DNA from: Caprella mutica
Lineage: Eukaryota > Arthropoda > Malacostraca > Amphipoda > Caprellidae
Assembly: GCA_947561585.1 (NCBI GenBank)
Contig: CANNZV010000926.1
Span: forward strand, 62,001-126,000
Direction: 5' to 3'
Length of the DNA: 64,000 bases
Of the stretch, positions 1 through 13,083 are shown in pieces. The translations under genes were made by a program, and so were the position numbers. How positions within the stretch are numbered: the stretch's first letter is position 1; every line of letters starts with the position of its first letter. The notes under the pieces are model-generated. The model saw only the letters and a program-made list of their open reading frames with translations. It ran no database searches and was not told where the DNA came from.

Positions 1-285
1 AAATATTTGATACAATTACTTTTAATTTCATACTTCTTACATTGACGAAGTTTTGTCCGAGTAACATGTTTTTTATATCAATTTCATAGGCCTAATATTT
101 AAAAACACAAAAACATGGTCATATAGAACGCTATTATTGTAAACCTCGATCATCTGTCCCAAATGCCAAGCGTCTTCTATGGAAAGAACATTAAATCCAG
201 TACAACAGTAGGCATTGAACCATAATGTATAGAATAAGGAAAATAAATAAATATCGCAAATTAACTCCTTCCACGTCATTACAAT

Positions 286-452
286 AGGGTTGTGACAATA
301 TGTGTTTAAAATCATAGATCCTGAAAATATTATAAACGAAGTGAATAAACTGTATTGAATCGTACTATAAACAAGCGGTATAAAGTATTCGATACCTACC
401 ATTTTATTTCGTTTCATCTAAGATATTCTTAAGATCTATGATTTTAAATGCA
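286..452 (+). mobile_element. MITE family A copy
   Basis: The left end reads AGGGTTGTGACAATATG followed by TTTAAAATCATAGATC. The right end carries the inverted form (GATCTATGATTTTAAATGCA), so the unit is a ~170-bp inverted-repeat element. The same ends recur at 18238, 19290-19386, 19573 and 22075. The right terminus is diverged after TTTAAATGCA, and no transposase is encoded. A 114-codon open frame on the minus strand across this copy is a by-product of the repeat, not a gene. Confidence 0.7.
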
Positions 453-601
453 CCAATTATTAGTCAATGTCCTAACTACAGTACCTAATTACCATCTAAT
501 GACCATAAAACTAATCATTGCAGTTAACAAGTGTTTGCAATCAACGATATGTAATTACAGAAAGTAATCGATTTGATAATTGCCGCTCTTATGTTATTAT
601 T

Positions 602-816
602 AGGGTACGTTCCCAGTCATCAGACAGTTCCCCAATTACGATCATATAATAAAATATACATAATTCAAAATCATATCTCATTATTTCAATTGGTATCCAA
701 GATACCTGCTGGTATCATGGATACCAATTGAAATAACCAGTTAAACTGTTAAATTATTTGATTTTAATTATGTGATCGAAAATTTGGAACTAGTCGATAA
801 TACGGAATTAATCCTA
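602..816 (+). mobile_element. MITE family B copy with central palindrome
   Basis: The left end AGGGTACGTTCCCAGTCATC plus a GATCATATAA block is mirrored on the right by TGTGATCGAAAATTTGGAAC and a CGATAA...TCCTA end. In the middle (about 689-731) lies a hairpin whose arms are GGTATCC..GATACC and GGTATCATGGATACC. The same three-part layout recurs at 4685, 12904, 41017 and 41500, with end fragments or centre-less copies at 16638, 28482, 42072 and 43468. It is non-autonomous and has no coding capacity. Confidence 0.75.
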
Positions 817-1508
817 TCTGTTAGATTATTCTGACCAATATATTATAGTTACTTTTTAGAATTAGTATAATCAATCTTTGTCTATAATAATAAGAGGTAA
901 ATTAAATATTTAATTGATGTGTATTATAATAATTTAATTGGACTGGTAATAAATAATTTAATTATTTGATTAATGCATATTTGATGAATTATATTTTCAA
1001 TACCATTTGCCTACAAATATCAAATTCACAAAAATATAATCATTTGATCTGAATACAAAGTTTGAAATATAACAATAGATTTTTTTATAGTATAAACAAA
1101 TTATTTGGAAAGTTACTATATTTAAATTTACAAGAATTCATAGAAGTAAATAATTATCTCGTCATGATTTCGAATATTGTGAAAATAAATAATAATCACA
1201 GTTTGATGATAATTTAATTTTTATTAATTCTTATAATTAAAGAATAAATAATTTGTGTACTATTGATTAAATATGATTTACATTATTTTGGAAAAAAAAT
1301 TTATTTCAATATAAACAAAAGATACTTTAGGCATTGATTAATCTTTTAATATTTCAATCCAAGCTTCTCTTAACTTAAAATAAATCTAGAAACTATTTAT
1401 CTCCTGTGAATAGCTTTTTCTGGTCAATAGCCATTCCTGTTAAACGGTATCTATCGGTATAGTCCAAACATTTTGGGTTTTAAAATTTAGGCAATGATCT
1501 AACTCCAT
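817..1508. other. AT-rich intergenic DNA
   Basis: Very AT-rich sequence with short homopolymer runs. I see no open frame with coding character, no RNA gene and no clear repeat in it. Confidence 0.6.
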
Positions 1509-1580
1509 GGCTTGATGGTCTAGGGGTATGATACTCGCTTAGGGTGCGAGTGGTCCCAGGTTCAATTCCCGGTCAAGCCC
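1509..1580 (+). tRNA. tRNA-Pro (AGG)
   Basis: A 72-nt cloverleaf. The acceptor arms GGCTTGA/TCAAGCC pair perfectly, the anticodon arm CTCGC/GCGAG encloses the loop TTAGGGT with anticodon AGG, and the discriminator base is C. The T arm CCAGG/CCCGG has one A-C mismatch, and the B box reads GGTTCAATTCC. A T4 terminator (GTTTTATC) follows within 10 nt. The gene is intronless and probably functional despite the T-stem mismatch. It decodes CCU (and CCC/CCA by inosine modification). Confidence 0.93.
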
Positions 1581-2063
1581 GCTTCGTTTTATCTTTAAAA
1601 GATGAAGCCATAATTCTTCCTATCGACAGTGTTACTAAAATGACTCATTGCCAGTGCTAAACACTTAATATTTAACCATTACCAATGAAATTACCATTGA
1701 ATAACTGTCTTTGCTCATAGATCACTAATAGTTTTTCTCTGTTACTATACAGAGAGAGACTATAGCAGTCATTAGTGAAATTGTGACATTCTGTTTCAAA
1801 ATCCCGAGATCTATTTACGACAATCAATGAGTTACTTTGACAATCTTCAATTGAAGCATCCCGTCCTTTGTCAGCTCTCTTGAGTTATTTGAAGAATTAA
1901 TATTTGAAGGCTCTGCAAAATGAGATTACTGTCATTGTGTACTGTATAGTGTCTGATTGTGTCTACCTTGATAGAATTATTGCTCGAGATCTAGGATTCT
2001 CTTGTTATATGGTGACATATGATAGAAAAAATTCCAAAATGATATCTTGTCATATTGTGACCT
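1581..2063. other. intergenic, no feature seen
   Basis: Moderately AT-rich sequence between the tRNA and the first minisatellite. A short open frame ending in the array has no recognisable similarity. Confidence 0.5.
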
Positions 2064-2503
2064 ATCGGACAGTAACTGATCTAGTGATGTGTGGTAACTA
2101 TTGACAGTAACTGATCTAGTGATGTGAGGTAACTATTGACAGTAACTGATCTAGTGATGTGAGGTAACTATTGACAGTAACTGATCTAGTGATGTGAGGT
2201 AACTATTGACAGTAACTGATCTAGTGATGTGAGGTAACTATTGACAGTAACTGATCTAGTGATGTGTGGCAACAATCGGACAGTAACTGATCTAGTGATG
2301 TGTGGTAACTATCAGACAGTAACTGATCTAGTGATGTGTGGTAACAATCGGACAGTAACTGATCTAGTGATGTGTGGTAACTATCGGACAGTAACTGATC
2401 TAGTTATGTGTGGTAACTTTCGGACAGTAACTGATCTAGTGATGTGTGGTAATTATCAGACAGTAACTGATCTAGTGATGTGTGTTGACTATCGGACAGT
2501 AAC
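2064..2503. repeat. 35/36-bp minisatellite
   Basis: About 12 tandem copies of a unit with core CAGTAACTGATCTAGTGATG. The first half has 35-bp units with GTGAGGTAACTATT, and the second half has 36-bp units with GTGTGGTAACTATCGG. The single-base shift puts the second half in a codon-multiple period, so a repetitive open frame appears only there. The open frames are therefore repeat by-products. Confidence 0.95.
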
Positions 2504-4684
2504 GTATGAGGTGACATTTGGTACTTATATCTAACAACAACGGATATGGTGACATAAAATGTGATAACGATCACACGCAGCAAATCCTTCTTGCCTGGGT
2601 ACAAGAGCTTCACATATCAAATTTATAGCACCTATAATGTAAATTTTATCATTTTCCTAAATTAATGTAAATATTGGTAATTGACAATACACATTTATTG
2701 TGTACAACTTGATTATAATTTATTGTAAAAATAATTACCTTCTCAATCCAACTCCTAACCCAGCAATCTAAAAATCATTTCTGGTCACCATTAAATGTGA
2801 TTTCCATGACTATTTATATATGTACATCATGTGCCTGCCAGAGCCATTAATTCAATTACCAATTATTTCATTCTCAATTAATGCACAACAATTAGAATAA
2901 ATGTTTCTGTAAATTCTCTTCTAAAACTCCAATACATAAAGAGATATAAATTTTTTCCATTGAATTATTATAGTTCATATTCTTCCCCCAGAGGAAAAAG
3001 AGTGAAGTAATGATGTGACATCTAGAAATAAAGTCTTCATTTCCTCTTCTATTGTAGGCATAGTCTTCTTCTGTGTAGGCCTATGCTGTCTCTGTAGGCC
3101 TACTGACGGAGGCGTACGCTCACACTGACATAAAAAGGGTGAAACGGATTGATGAAACCCGATGAGACATTTCATAATGTGGGGAACAATTATGCTTTAT
3201 GCTGCGACTCGCTAAAGGAACACAGCTTAACTAGAACTCTTAATTTGTGATGCTTCTCGTAGTCGGAGTAATATTACTCAATTATTGATGAACTAGTTTG
3301 CTTGAAACTAACTTTAAATGAAAGTGTATATCATATTTTTAGAACACAATTTCGAGAAGTTTGGAACTTTTTCTTTCAAAAATGGGAATTTGCTTTAGAC
3401 CTGTGATATTTTCAGCCGCTGATATTGAAATGACTTCTCATCGTCCATATGAGTGAACCCATTTAAGATAAAAAACAATATTCAGTGAAAACTATAAACA
3501 CTACTAGTTGTACTGTCTTTTCGAAACAAAATATCGGTCAGTTTAAAATACAAATGTTAGCTTATTTTGGACTCTAATATTTTCTCTTGCATAGTCAAGC
3601 TTTAATCCGATACACTTTAAACAGCTTCTATTTAATTATAGGGTCATTGCTTATTAAATGTAGGGAGCAAAGAGAACTAATCTGGATTATTACATCTTGA
3701 ACATTAATTATTTATCAACTTTAAGCTAATGGTTATATCTTTATTGGAATAGGAACATAATATTATCACGAGGTGGATCTTTTCATTATTAGGGTTTCGA
3801 ACAGCATGAATTTATTTCTATCGCTTCTGAACTGGCAAATTTTAAGTTTTTGGAGAGACATGATTTAATAACTAATTTTATTTCAACCAAAAGTCTCGAT
3901 TATCATTTACGAAGAAAAATAATTCAATTGCTATTTATAAGAAATTGAATCTATTTTTGCGATGATAACTCATTGAAAATTTACATTTGACATTTAATTC
4001 ATATCTGCTAATTATGACTACACACTATACATACAGTGTATACATGAACATTTGTTTCAGTCGTTATTAGATATCGTTAACTGCATACAAATGAGAGTTG
4101 CTTGCAATTAAGAACATGTGCATTAAATTAACATCTGTGCCCGCAGACTATTACTAATTACCTACAATATTATAAGAAGAGAAAAACATTAAATAATATA
4201 TTTGAAGTCATTCAAACTCTATCAAAAATAACTAACGAACAAAACTTGAATGTTTAAGTGTGTTTTTCTAAGCCAATATGTACTGTGTTAAATGATATTA
4301 AAGTAAATAAACCTATTAAATCGTAATAATAGATCATATTAATGATAAGTTTGGGCAGATAAATTATTCAATATAATTGGTAGCATTTAATTCGCTATAT
4401 AATATAAAATACACATTATGTATAGTTCTAGTTAATTCATAAGGCATTAGGTACTAATTAGTGAATTATTATTTGTGTGATTGTATGTTGCAACACTTGC
4501 TATGTTAACTTGAATTAACTTCTAATGCAATGATAATCATTGGCACTATTACATTAATGGCTATTAATTGTAAATAAAGATAATTAAGTTCATAATTATA
4601 TTAAGTGTATAGAGAAGAAATATAGTTATTTAAAGTATATGTATACACAGAAATAAGAATGCGAAATATAGTTATATAAAATAC
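2504..4684. other. intergenic DNA
   Basis: About 2.2 kb of AT-rich sequence. A small patch at 3055-3120 holds repeated GTAGGCCTAC-type words. No gene, RNA or transposon terminus was recognised. Confidence 0.5.
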
Positions 4685-4830
4685 AGGTAAATGTCCGAGG
4701 GATCGGACTGGTTATACATTCGATCATATAAGAAAAACGTTTACAATTTAACAGACTAATATTCATTTGGTTATTCTTATTGGTATCTATGATACCTGCA
4801 AGTATCATGGATACCTTTCAAGATAACGTA
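4685..4830 (+). mobile_element. MITE family B, right-truncated
   Basis: The family B left end is diverged but recognisable (AGGTAAATGTCCGAGGGATC, then TCGATCATATAAGAAAAA), followed by the central hairpin GGTATCTATGATACC / AGTATCATGGATACC. The mirrored right end is missing. A 44-bp tandem array starts about 20 bp further on. Confidence 0.65.
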
Positions 4831-4846
4831 TTGAGTTATATATTGG

Positions 4847-5334
4847 CAGATACATGAGAGAGACTGTCACTAGATACAGTGTATCTATAGCAGATACATG
4901 AGAGAGACTGTCACTAGATACAGTGTATCTATAGCAGATAAATTAGAGAGACTGTCACTCGATACAGTGTATCTATAGCAGATAAATGAGAGAGACTGTC
5001 ACTCGATACAGTGTATCTATTGCAGATAAATGAGAGAGACTGTCACTCGATACAGTGTATCTATAGCAGATAAATGAGAGAGACTGTCACTCGATACAGT
5101 GTATCTATTGCAGATAAATGAGAGAGACTGTCACTCGATACAGTGTATCTATAGCAGATAAATGAGAGAGATTGTCACTCGATACAGTGTATCTATAGCA
5201 GATACATGTGAGAGACTCACTCGTTACAGTGTATCTACAGCAGATACATGGGAGAGACTCACTCGATACAGTGTATCTACAGCAGATACATGAGAGAGAC
5301 TGTCACTCGATACAGTGTATCTACAGCAGATACA
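4847..5334. repeat. 44-bp minisatellite
   Basis: About 11 copies of a 44-bp unit containing GCAGATACATGAGAGAGACT and GTCACTCGATACAGTGTATC. Each unit holds the small palindrome AGATACAGTGTATCT (or CGATACAGTGTATC). Variants (ACT/CTCGA, ATACA/ATAAA) are clustered along the array, consistent with recent local amplification. Confidence 0.95.
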
Positions 5335-7324
5335 CTCACTACCAATCATCCAAGAAAAGATGTCCAAACAACCGCTTAAGAAATGGTTTGTTTATTATCA
5401 TTAAATACTCAGTTTATCACATTTAAATATTTTATGAAGTAAGCATACTTACTTCGGCTAATTAAGAATTACACATTAATTTAATAAATTTGAACTATTT
5501 GTCAAATTATAGTTAGACATACATATGGTGTAAATGAATTGAATCTCAGCCACATTATTGCATGTCCCTCACCATTCCTATCCTTTGTATTTAGACACAG
5601 AGATGTTACTTAATCCTATCCCTAAATAGGAAATATTAAAGGATTACACTTTAGGACACTCTAATAATGTAAACTCTAAAGAGGGAAATGAAGAGCAAAG
5701 AACAGAATTAGAACTGCAGTCATTAGGAACAAAATATGCAGTTAGGCAGGGGAAACTTTTTAACTTTTATTTTAACCAAATTTTTATTATAATATTTTTC
5801 TGATAATATCTGCACCGCGATTTCTTCGTTGTGAAGTAATATTGAACATAGTTATATATTATTATTGCATATCTCGGTCGATATATAGTTATAATTATCA
5901 TTTGGCAGCTTTATGTTAGCTCTACGGTAGTTATACGGCAATTCTATGTCAGTTCTATGCATGGTATCTGTATGGCAGCTCAATGGCAGTTTTTCATTAG
6001 GCTAGGTAGATGATGATGTTGTTGTGGTGAAATGTACCGTGAAATGGTCTATCATTAATAAAACAGAGGGAACAATTAATTTATTTGCCTGTAATTAATA
6101 GACAAGCCTATTCACTCACTCATTGATAATGTAATCATCGTTAATATAAATTACATAAATAAATCAAGATAGGCTCCACGGGGCACCGATCGATAGACCT
6201 GCTCCCCAACCAATGTCTATCGGGACCACCAATCTACAGGCCTAAAAAAGAACAATTTAATTCACCCATTCACGGCTTTTGCATCTGATTTTATTGATGT
6301 TTTGTTAGATAACAATACAAACAGGACAAAAGTGAGATCCATGGTGCATATGAACTCTCAGCTTCTACAGCAAATCAATATAATGAACGGTATATCAACA
6401 ACTGTATGCAAATTATATACTATAAGATAATTTACAAATAACTTATGAACATTGAAAGACTGTCTGACGAACAGACTAACCTGCTGGTGTTTATCACTCC
6501 TCACAACTCTATCCTTTAACTCTTTTCTATATGTGTTGAGTTTAGTAGGTTGTGAATAGGAAAGCGTATCTACAGACAAAGATAATCATAACAAACACAG
6601 AGAAGTGAATTTTAACGTATGTGGATATTGTTGATAGTTACACCAAAGAGTTATACCAAGTTTAGTTTTTTTTCTGGGTAATGTGCCGCCCAGAACACAT
6701 TCAAGATTTTCTTATTGCATTGTATAAAAACAATATAGGTGATACAATGGTTATACTTGCATATCTACATCTTTTTAAATCTATATTTTCCCCTCAAGAT
6801 ACAGAACTGATTATATTAACGGGTTCACATCTTTTGTCTGATAGACTTTGATATAATGTATGACGTCAGACTTTTTCCCCTAGCTACAGGTAACTGTACG
6901 AATAACAGGATAAAATACATCTATCAGGCATCAGAGGGTTACGTCCACTATCAGTACGTTTCCTCTCTGCAAGGTACTGCGTTGCGTAATTTCGTGGTAG
7001 AGTGCACGTGGTATATTTCCTCTGGATGACTCATTCAGGGTTATAGGGTTGGAGATGAATTTAAATTCTTAGTTGATAGTGGTTTGTTCCTAGGGAATCT
7101 TAGTCGCATAGTAAACTAAAGTAAAAATGAATATCATTTAAAATCTATTAAAAAAAATTCATTACGTTAAACGTTTGGGATTAAATTAAAATCAATTATC
7201 AGTGAAACATACAACAATTGTGACTTCGTAAATATATGATACTAGTGAATTTCCCATTAAAATTAATGGGTTTTCAATTGTTAAATAAAAAATCATATAT
7301 CAGTGAAATCTAGAAACATTTTTA
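5335..7324. other. intergenic DNA
   Basis: About 2 kb without a recognisable gene. A slightly GC-richer patch lies at 6170-6245. At 5905-5990 short words such as GGCAGCT and TCTATG recur irregularly. No RNA gene was seen. Confidence 0.5.
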
Positions 7325-7591
7325 AATTTTTCATATAATTGAATTTTTCATGTAAATAAATTTTCCTGGAAATAAATTTTTCATGTAAATAAATTTTTCA
7401 TGTAAATAAATTTTTCATGTAAATAAATTTTTCATGTGAATAAATTTTTCATATAAATATATTTTTCATGTAAATATATTTTTCATGTAAATAAATTTTT
7501 CATGTAAATAAATTTTTCATGTAAATAAATTTTTCATGTAAATAAATTTTTCATGTAAATAAATATTTTATGTAAATAAATATTTTATGTA
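7325..7591. repeat. 17-bp AT-rich minisatellite
   Basis: About 15 tandem copies of AAATAAATTTTTCATGT with scattered substitutions, with more degraded copies at both edges. Confidence 0.95.
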
Positions 7592-8847
7592 ATGTTTTTT
7601 TCAAATGTTAAAGCGTGACATTTTCTTGCAACCAACCAAGAGACAAAGACACACTGTGTATTAGTATATAGGGTGATGGTTAATTAATTCTCACTTGAAT
7701 ACTGTAATTGTTAAAAAAGGAAAAATTTATAACAAATAATAACAAATATTAATATCATTATTGATTTAAATTTTAATTCGTTGACATTATTAACACCCTA
7801 ACATCCGTGTTTTAGTGTTTTGTCACACACTTTTTGTGTTTTGTGTAATAAACAATATTTTAGAGTGTGCTGAACTGAATTAACTAATTTTCATTCAAAA
7901 AGTCATTGATTAATGTGATATATGGATCTTTCTTTATAGCAGATGATATTTAACAGTATTTAAGAGTAAACGTAAATACTAAATTAATACTTAAAATATA
8001 GATGATGCCTAATATGGATTGCTGAAATAGTAGTGACAAGAAGGAATAAACAAATTATTAAATGCGAGGAGATACTCATGCAGCAAGAATTTGGTCACAA
8101 GCATTGGAAAACTCGTCCGATATTTAGCAAATCAATTTCTACAACGTAAAACGATATACTAGCATTTTCTCTCGAAATTCTTGTTATATCGAAATTTTAT
8201 TTCTAGTCAAGTTCTAAATTTATGTGCACCAGTAATTTCCGACCAAAGGAAGTGTATCTCTTGACATTTATATTGTTATCTTTAACATCCGATGAGTGTT
8301 GTTAGAACCCCTTCATTGCTGTGGGTTGAATTAACCCCCAGGAAATGCTCTCCAAACTTTACCTTGTTGGTAGAAATTATCTTCCAGTAGGATGTAAAAC
8401 TAGGGTTGAGATAATATTTCACATGTCTATCCTACAGTAGCCTACTCCAATGTATGTTTCTACAAAATGTTTCCAGAGTTTTGGGCACATTTCGGCGTTG
8501 AAAAACTTCAAAACTATAATTGATTATCATTTAAATAACATATATATTTTCTCTTTTAATTGGTAGCAGTTTTTTCTTTTAATGGTAGTCCAGCAATTCC
8601 GTGAAATTTGAAGTCAGTTTTGGAAAACAATGCAAGAGACTTTCTTAATTTATTAAATACTATTCTTTCACCTGTATTCCTATGCACAGAACTATGGCAA
8701 TACATAGAAAAGATCTTTATTGTGTATGGACAACATAGGCATTTCCTATCTATGTTAATATCATGGATATCGTTGTGTGGTATATGAATTATATAATTAG
8801 ATATATTAAAATAATTAAGGAAAAGAAGATGATTTCAAGATCTTAAA
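7592..8847. other. intergenic DNA
   Basis: AT-rich sequence. I found no gene, tRNA or transposon terminus. Confidence 0.5.
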
Positions 8848-9472
8848 GTACAATGTTCGTAACTGCAGTAAGTAAATTGTTCGTAACTGCCGTAGGTACA
8901 ATGTTCGTGACTGTCGTAGGTACAATGTTCGTGAATGTCTTAGGTACAATGTTCGTGACTGTCGTAGGTACAATGTTCGTGACTGTCGTAAGTACAATGT
9001 TCGTAACTGTCGTAGGTGCAATGATCGTGACTGTCGTAGGTACAATGTTCGTGACTGTCGTAAGTACAATGTTCGTAACTGTCGTAGGTACAATGTTCGT
9101 GACTGTCGTAAGTACAATGTTCGTGACTGTCGTAAGTACAATGTTCGTAACTGTCGTAGGTACAATGATCGTGACTGTCGTAAGTACAATGTTCGTGACT
9201 GTCGTAAGTACAATGTTCGTAACTGTCGTAGGTGCAATGATCGTGACTGTCGTAGGTACAATGTTCGTGACTGTCGTAAGTACAATGTTCGTAACTGTCG
9301 TAGGTGCAATGATCGTGACTGTCGTAGGTACAATGTTCGTGACTGTCGTAAGTACAATGTTCGTAACTGTCGTAGGTGCAATCAATGATCGTAACTGTCG
9401 TAGGTGCAATGATCGTGACTGTCGTAGGTACAATGTTCGTGACTGTCGTTACAATGTTCGTGACTGTTGTTA
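8848..9472. repeat. 24-bp minisatellite with 72-bp higher-order pattern
   Basis: About 26 copies of a 24-bp unit close to TACAATGTTCGTGACTGTCG. Variants cycle as ATGTTCGTGACTGTCGTAAG, then TTCGTAACTGTCGTAGGTGC, then AATGATCGTGACTGTCGTAG, giving a 72-bp higher-order repeat. Because 24 is a multiple of 3, long open frames run on both strands and in several frames (up to 206 codons). These are consequences of periodicity, not genes. Confidence 0.95.
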
Positions 9473-9735
9473 AAACACTGAATTAAATAATAATTTAACA
9501 GGGGAATTATAACTGAATAGTAAATCTGTCCTTTATAAATTTGGAATATTTGGAAGTAGTTTAAATAACAAAGTGTGTGTGATAATAAATATGGGTAGAT
9601 ATTAAATATATATAATGATAATTCTCTTATAGAAATTAGTAATACAAGTGTACTTTATTGGCTACTAATTTAACCAATACATTAAGAAAAATACGAGTGT
9701 ATATCTGTAATATCTATCTGTGAATAAATGAAATT

Positions 9736-9912
9736 GATATTATCAGACGTTATTCATTTAAACTCAGCGTTGAAGGTAATTTCGGTATCAAGCTGTCGAA
9801 TAGAAAGATTTATATTCATCATCAGGAAAAGGGTGTAAGAGACTTTTCTCTTGATGATGAAGCTTGAAACCAAAAAAAAATTCAATGCTAAGTTTGAATA
9901 ACCTCTAATATG
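9736..9912 (+). mobile_element. MITE family C copy
   Basis: The left end GATATTATCAGACGTTATTC continues into AAACTCAGCGTTGAAGG. The right end is the diverged inverse (TTCAATGCTAAGTTTGAATA, then ACCTCTAATAT). The middle contains an internal inverted pair around ATCATCAGGAAAAG / CTTTTCTCTTGATGATGA. A better-preserved copy is at 29557-29679. It is non-coding. Confidence 0.75.
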
Positions 9913-9980
9913 GATTTCCCGTTGAGTATGAATTTTTTCGATCAACTGAAATTTAGCTACACAATTGGAAGTTATTTGAA

Positions 9981-10538
9981 CTCACCAATGTGATGGGTCA
10001 CTCACCAATGTGATGGTCACTCACCAATGTGATGGGTCACTCACCAATGTGATGGTCACTCACCAATGTGATGGTCACTCACCAATGTGATGGATCACTC
10101 ACCAATGTGATGGGTCGTCACTCACCAATGTGATGGTCACTCACCAATGTGATGGGTCACTCACCAATGTGATGGGTCACTCACCAATGTGATGGGTCAC
10201 TCACCAATGTGATGGGTCACTCACCAATGTGATGGGTCACTCACCAATGTGATGGTCACTCACCAATGTGATGGGTCACTCACCAATGTGATGGGTCACT
10301 CACCAGTGTGATGGGTCACTCACCAGTGTGATGGGTCACACACCAATGTGATGGGTCACTCACCAATGTGATGGGTCACTCACCAATGTGACGGGTCACT
10401 CACCAATGTGACGGGTCACTCACCAATGTGATGGTCACTCACCAATGTGATGGTCACTCACCAGTGTGATGGGTCACTCATCAGTGTGATGGTCACTCAC
10501 CAATGTGACGGGTCACTCATCAGTGTGATGGGTTACTC
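9981..10538. repeat. 19/20-bp minisatellite
   Basis: About 28 copies of CACTCACCAATGTGATGGGT. Some copies lack one G (19 bp), one boundary reads GGGTCGTCACTC, and late copies carry CAGTGTGATG or GTGACGGG variants. Each unit holds the small dyad TCAC-CAAT-GTGA. Confidence 0.95.
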
Positions 10539-10551
10539 TTCCCCATCATTA

Positions 10552-10572
10552 CCTCTCTCTCTCTCTCTCTCT
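10552..10572. repeat. (CT)n microsatellite
   Basis: About ten consecutive CT dinucleotides, just after the 20-bp array. Confidence 0.95.
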
Positions 10573-12903
10573 AGGCTGCCTCAACCCTATCTGTAATGGT
10601 GTGTAGACGCTAACCAATTTGCTAAATGACATCTCCTTTGTGTCTATTCTTGTCCTCTTTTCTTTTATTCCATTTTGTAGCATTTCACAGTAAAGTGAAT
10701 GTGCTATGTTATGCCTCGTTACCTCAATAATGTGCAGACTACAAAAAATACTACAAATGTGGAAGAAAAAAACTTCACCGAGATGCATGTATCAAATGAA
10801 TTGGAAAATGTATCTTCAGTATGCCATATTATTTAGAAAGTTAATAAAGCTGTTCTGAGATAAAATAAATCTTATATTCCAATATAGGGTAGGTTTTGAG
10901 TTATTGGATTGTGTCTCATTTTCGATCAAATAGGTGAAAAGTATATATATATAATAAATAAAACTCAGGGCTAACCCTAATAAAGGTATATCACTGGATG
11001 AATGGATTTTTTTATGATTCTTAACTCTGAATTTTGACTCTATTCTGTAGTATTTTCAAATATTATTTCCGATTGATTAATTACTAAAAAATACTATTAT
11101 TTTTTACTACGACCCGCTAAAAAAAATCGATTGTTGTTCTTAGGAATGTTGGTAAAATCGTTACTGCTCCTTTAATTAATAATGAGTAGATTTGATTGAA
11201 ACTGACAATAAATGCATGGTAACCTGATGTAATCGATATAATTTCAAAGAAACAGATATTTGAAAAATATAAATATATATTTGAATTAAAAATCATAAAA
11301 TATTTGCATACGGACATGTAATTCCATCTGATAATAAAATTTAAATTCTTCCTCTCTCAATAAAATATAAATTTGCTTGAGAGTAATTTCAAAAGATAGT
11401 TTGGTATATCTATATATTATAATACTCTTGCTAGCACATATCAAAATAAGTTTCTTTTTCAGTATTCAACTGAATTGATTGGAATGATTTACATTTGGTA
11501 GCTTTATAGGCAGTAAACCTTATTGCAAAATTCCCATTAAGTGGCATGGTGACGTTTTCGTACCTTGACAAATTTTCCAATGTCTCAACTCTCCCCGAGG
11601 AGTTTTACCCGGGGTAGTATGTCTTGTCATTATAAATTGATGTGATATTGAAAGAGATATGTAATTATTTATTTTATTCATTTCACTCTGATTTTATGTA
11701 CACAAAGTATAAAATCTTATTATATTTATAAAACTACAAGTTAATATTAACGAAAATGAATTAAATCTACGTTAAATCTTGATAACTAAAACACATTATA
11801 CAAACCTAACTTCTGAATTAGGAGAAGACCATTTAAGGTATTGCTCCGATATTCTCTACTATTTACAAAAGTGAAAGACAAAGGCCTGTGAGATGGGAGA
11901 ACAACACTGAAATTTGACCAATGTTTTTTTTTTAAATTAAAGGTGTAATTTGTAAGGTAACTTCTATTTCATTTTTTAATGTTATTACAAATTTAGTTAT
12001 TTTTTCTTATCAAATTACGAAAAAGTTTCAATAAAAAATGTGTCAATTTCTGATATTATAATTTGTTCACTTCATTTATTTTGAAATGTTTAAGTTAAGG
12101 CACAATGAATGGCATTAAATTCTAGACAAAAAAAGAGAAAAGATTTTAGAAGAAGTTTGGCAGAATGTTTCCTCTGTTTTAAAATAGAAAAATGAAAAAA
12201 ATTTAAATAGAAAAAAAAATCTCATTTGAAAAAAAAAAAAAAAAATTAGTACCTACTAGAGAAGAATATTAATTTCTTATAATTAAAATCTATTCACATA
12301 ATCACAATGGCAGCTTCGACGAAACAAAAAAATGTTACATTCAATACATTTTTATAATTAATAAATTAAATATATATATTACAAACAAACTACTGACTTA
12401 GATGTATAAACATTGAAATAAATTATCGAAAATAAACAAACATTTAAAATAAAAAAAATCATATTGTTAATGAAACTGGAATTTTCTGAACGGATAATTT
12501 AGGGCCAAGTTTGTTACACATAACTCTAGAAAAAACAATTATAAAGTTCCCATTATAATGTCATAATAAAGAATAAATCAATGGCTTATTTATTTAACCA
12601 ATATACCGAGATGCACAAATATACACAAATATAATTAACTTTTCGAAGCCAAAATAAGAGACATGAAAGTAATCGTTATTTGAAACGATTTTGCTACATG
12701 AATTATTTAGTCTGATTTCAATTATCAAAGAATAGGATATCTTATTAATTTGGTAAAGGTAATTTTAGAATATTTATGCTTAATTAAGTTTCAGGGTTTG
12801 CAATAATAATTATATAAAAAGTGTTGAAAACTGAAGGTTGATCTAGAATTTAGAGCACAAATCTAATTGTTCAATATACCAGACAAATAAAAAAAAACTA
12901 GTG
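10573..12903. other. intergenic DNA
   Basis: Very AT-rich 2.3 kb with poly-A/T runs (for example near 12230-12245). At 11595-11625 a short inverted pair, CTCCCCGAGGAG / ACCCGGGGTAG, stands out from the AT background. No gene was recognised. Confidence 0.5.
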
Positions 12904-13083
12904 TAAGTTACAAGGTATCGAACTATTTTACATTTTCGATCTTGTAATTTTTTTATTTAACTAGTCATTTAATTAGTATCCCTAATACTTAAAGGTATCA
13001 TGGATACCAATTAAAATAATAATATTTATTTTTTCTTGCAAGATAGAAAATGTGGAGCAGGTCGATAACTTGTATTTTACCCC
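12904..13083 (+). mobile_element. MITE family B copy, complete
   Basis: Left end AAGTTACAAGGTATCGAACT with TTTCGATCTTGTAA; central hairpin AGTATCCCTAATACTTAAAG / GTATCATGGATACC; right end GAAAATGTGGAGCAGGTCGA followed by TAACTTGTATTTTACCCC. About 180 bp long. It lies roughly 580 bp downstream of the stop codon of the BH3-domain gene. Confidence 0.75.

Noticed and set aside
73..417. 114-codon minus-strand frame with hydrophobic stretches
   Set aside because: It overlaps the MITE A copy (286-452), and its composition follows AT-rich sequence. No recognised domain; the same MITE sequence elsewhere is not open.
9981..10538. Regular direct repeats resembling a CRISPR array
   Set aside because: Units are contiguous 19/20-mers without unique spacers, in a clearly eukaryotic context with no cas genes. 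The same holds for all other arrays here.
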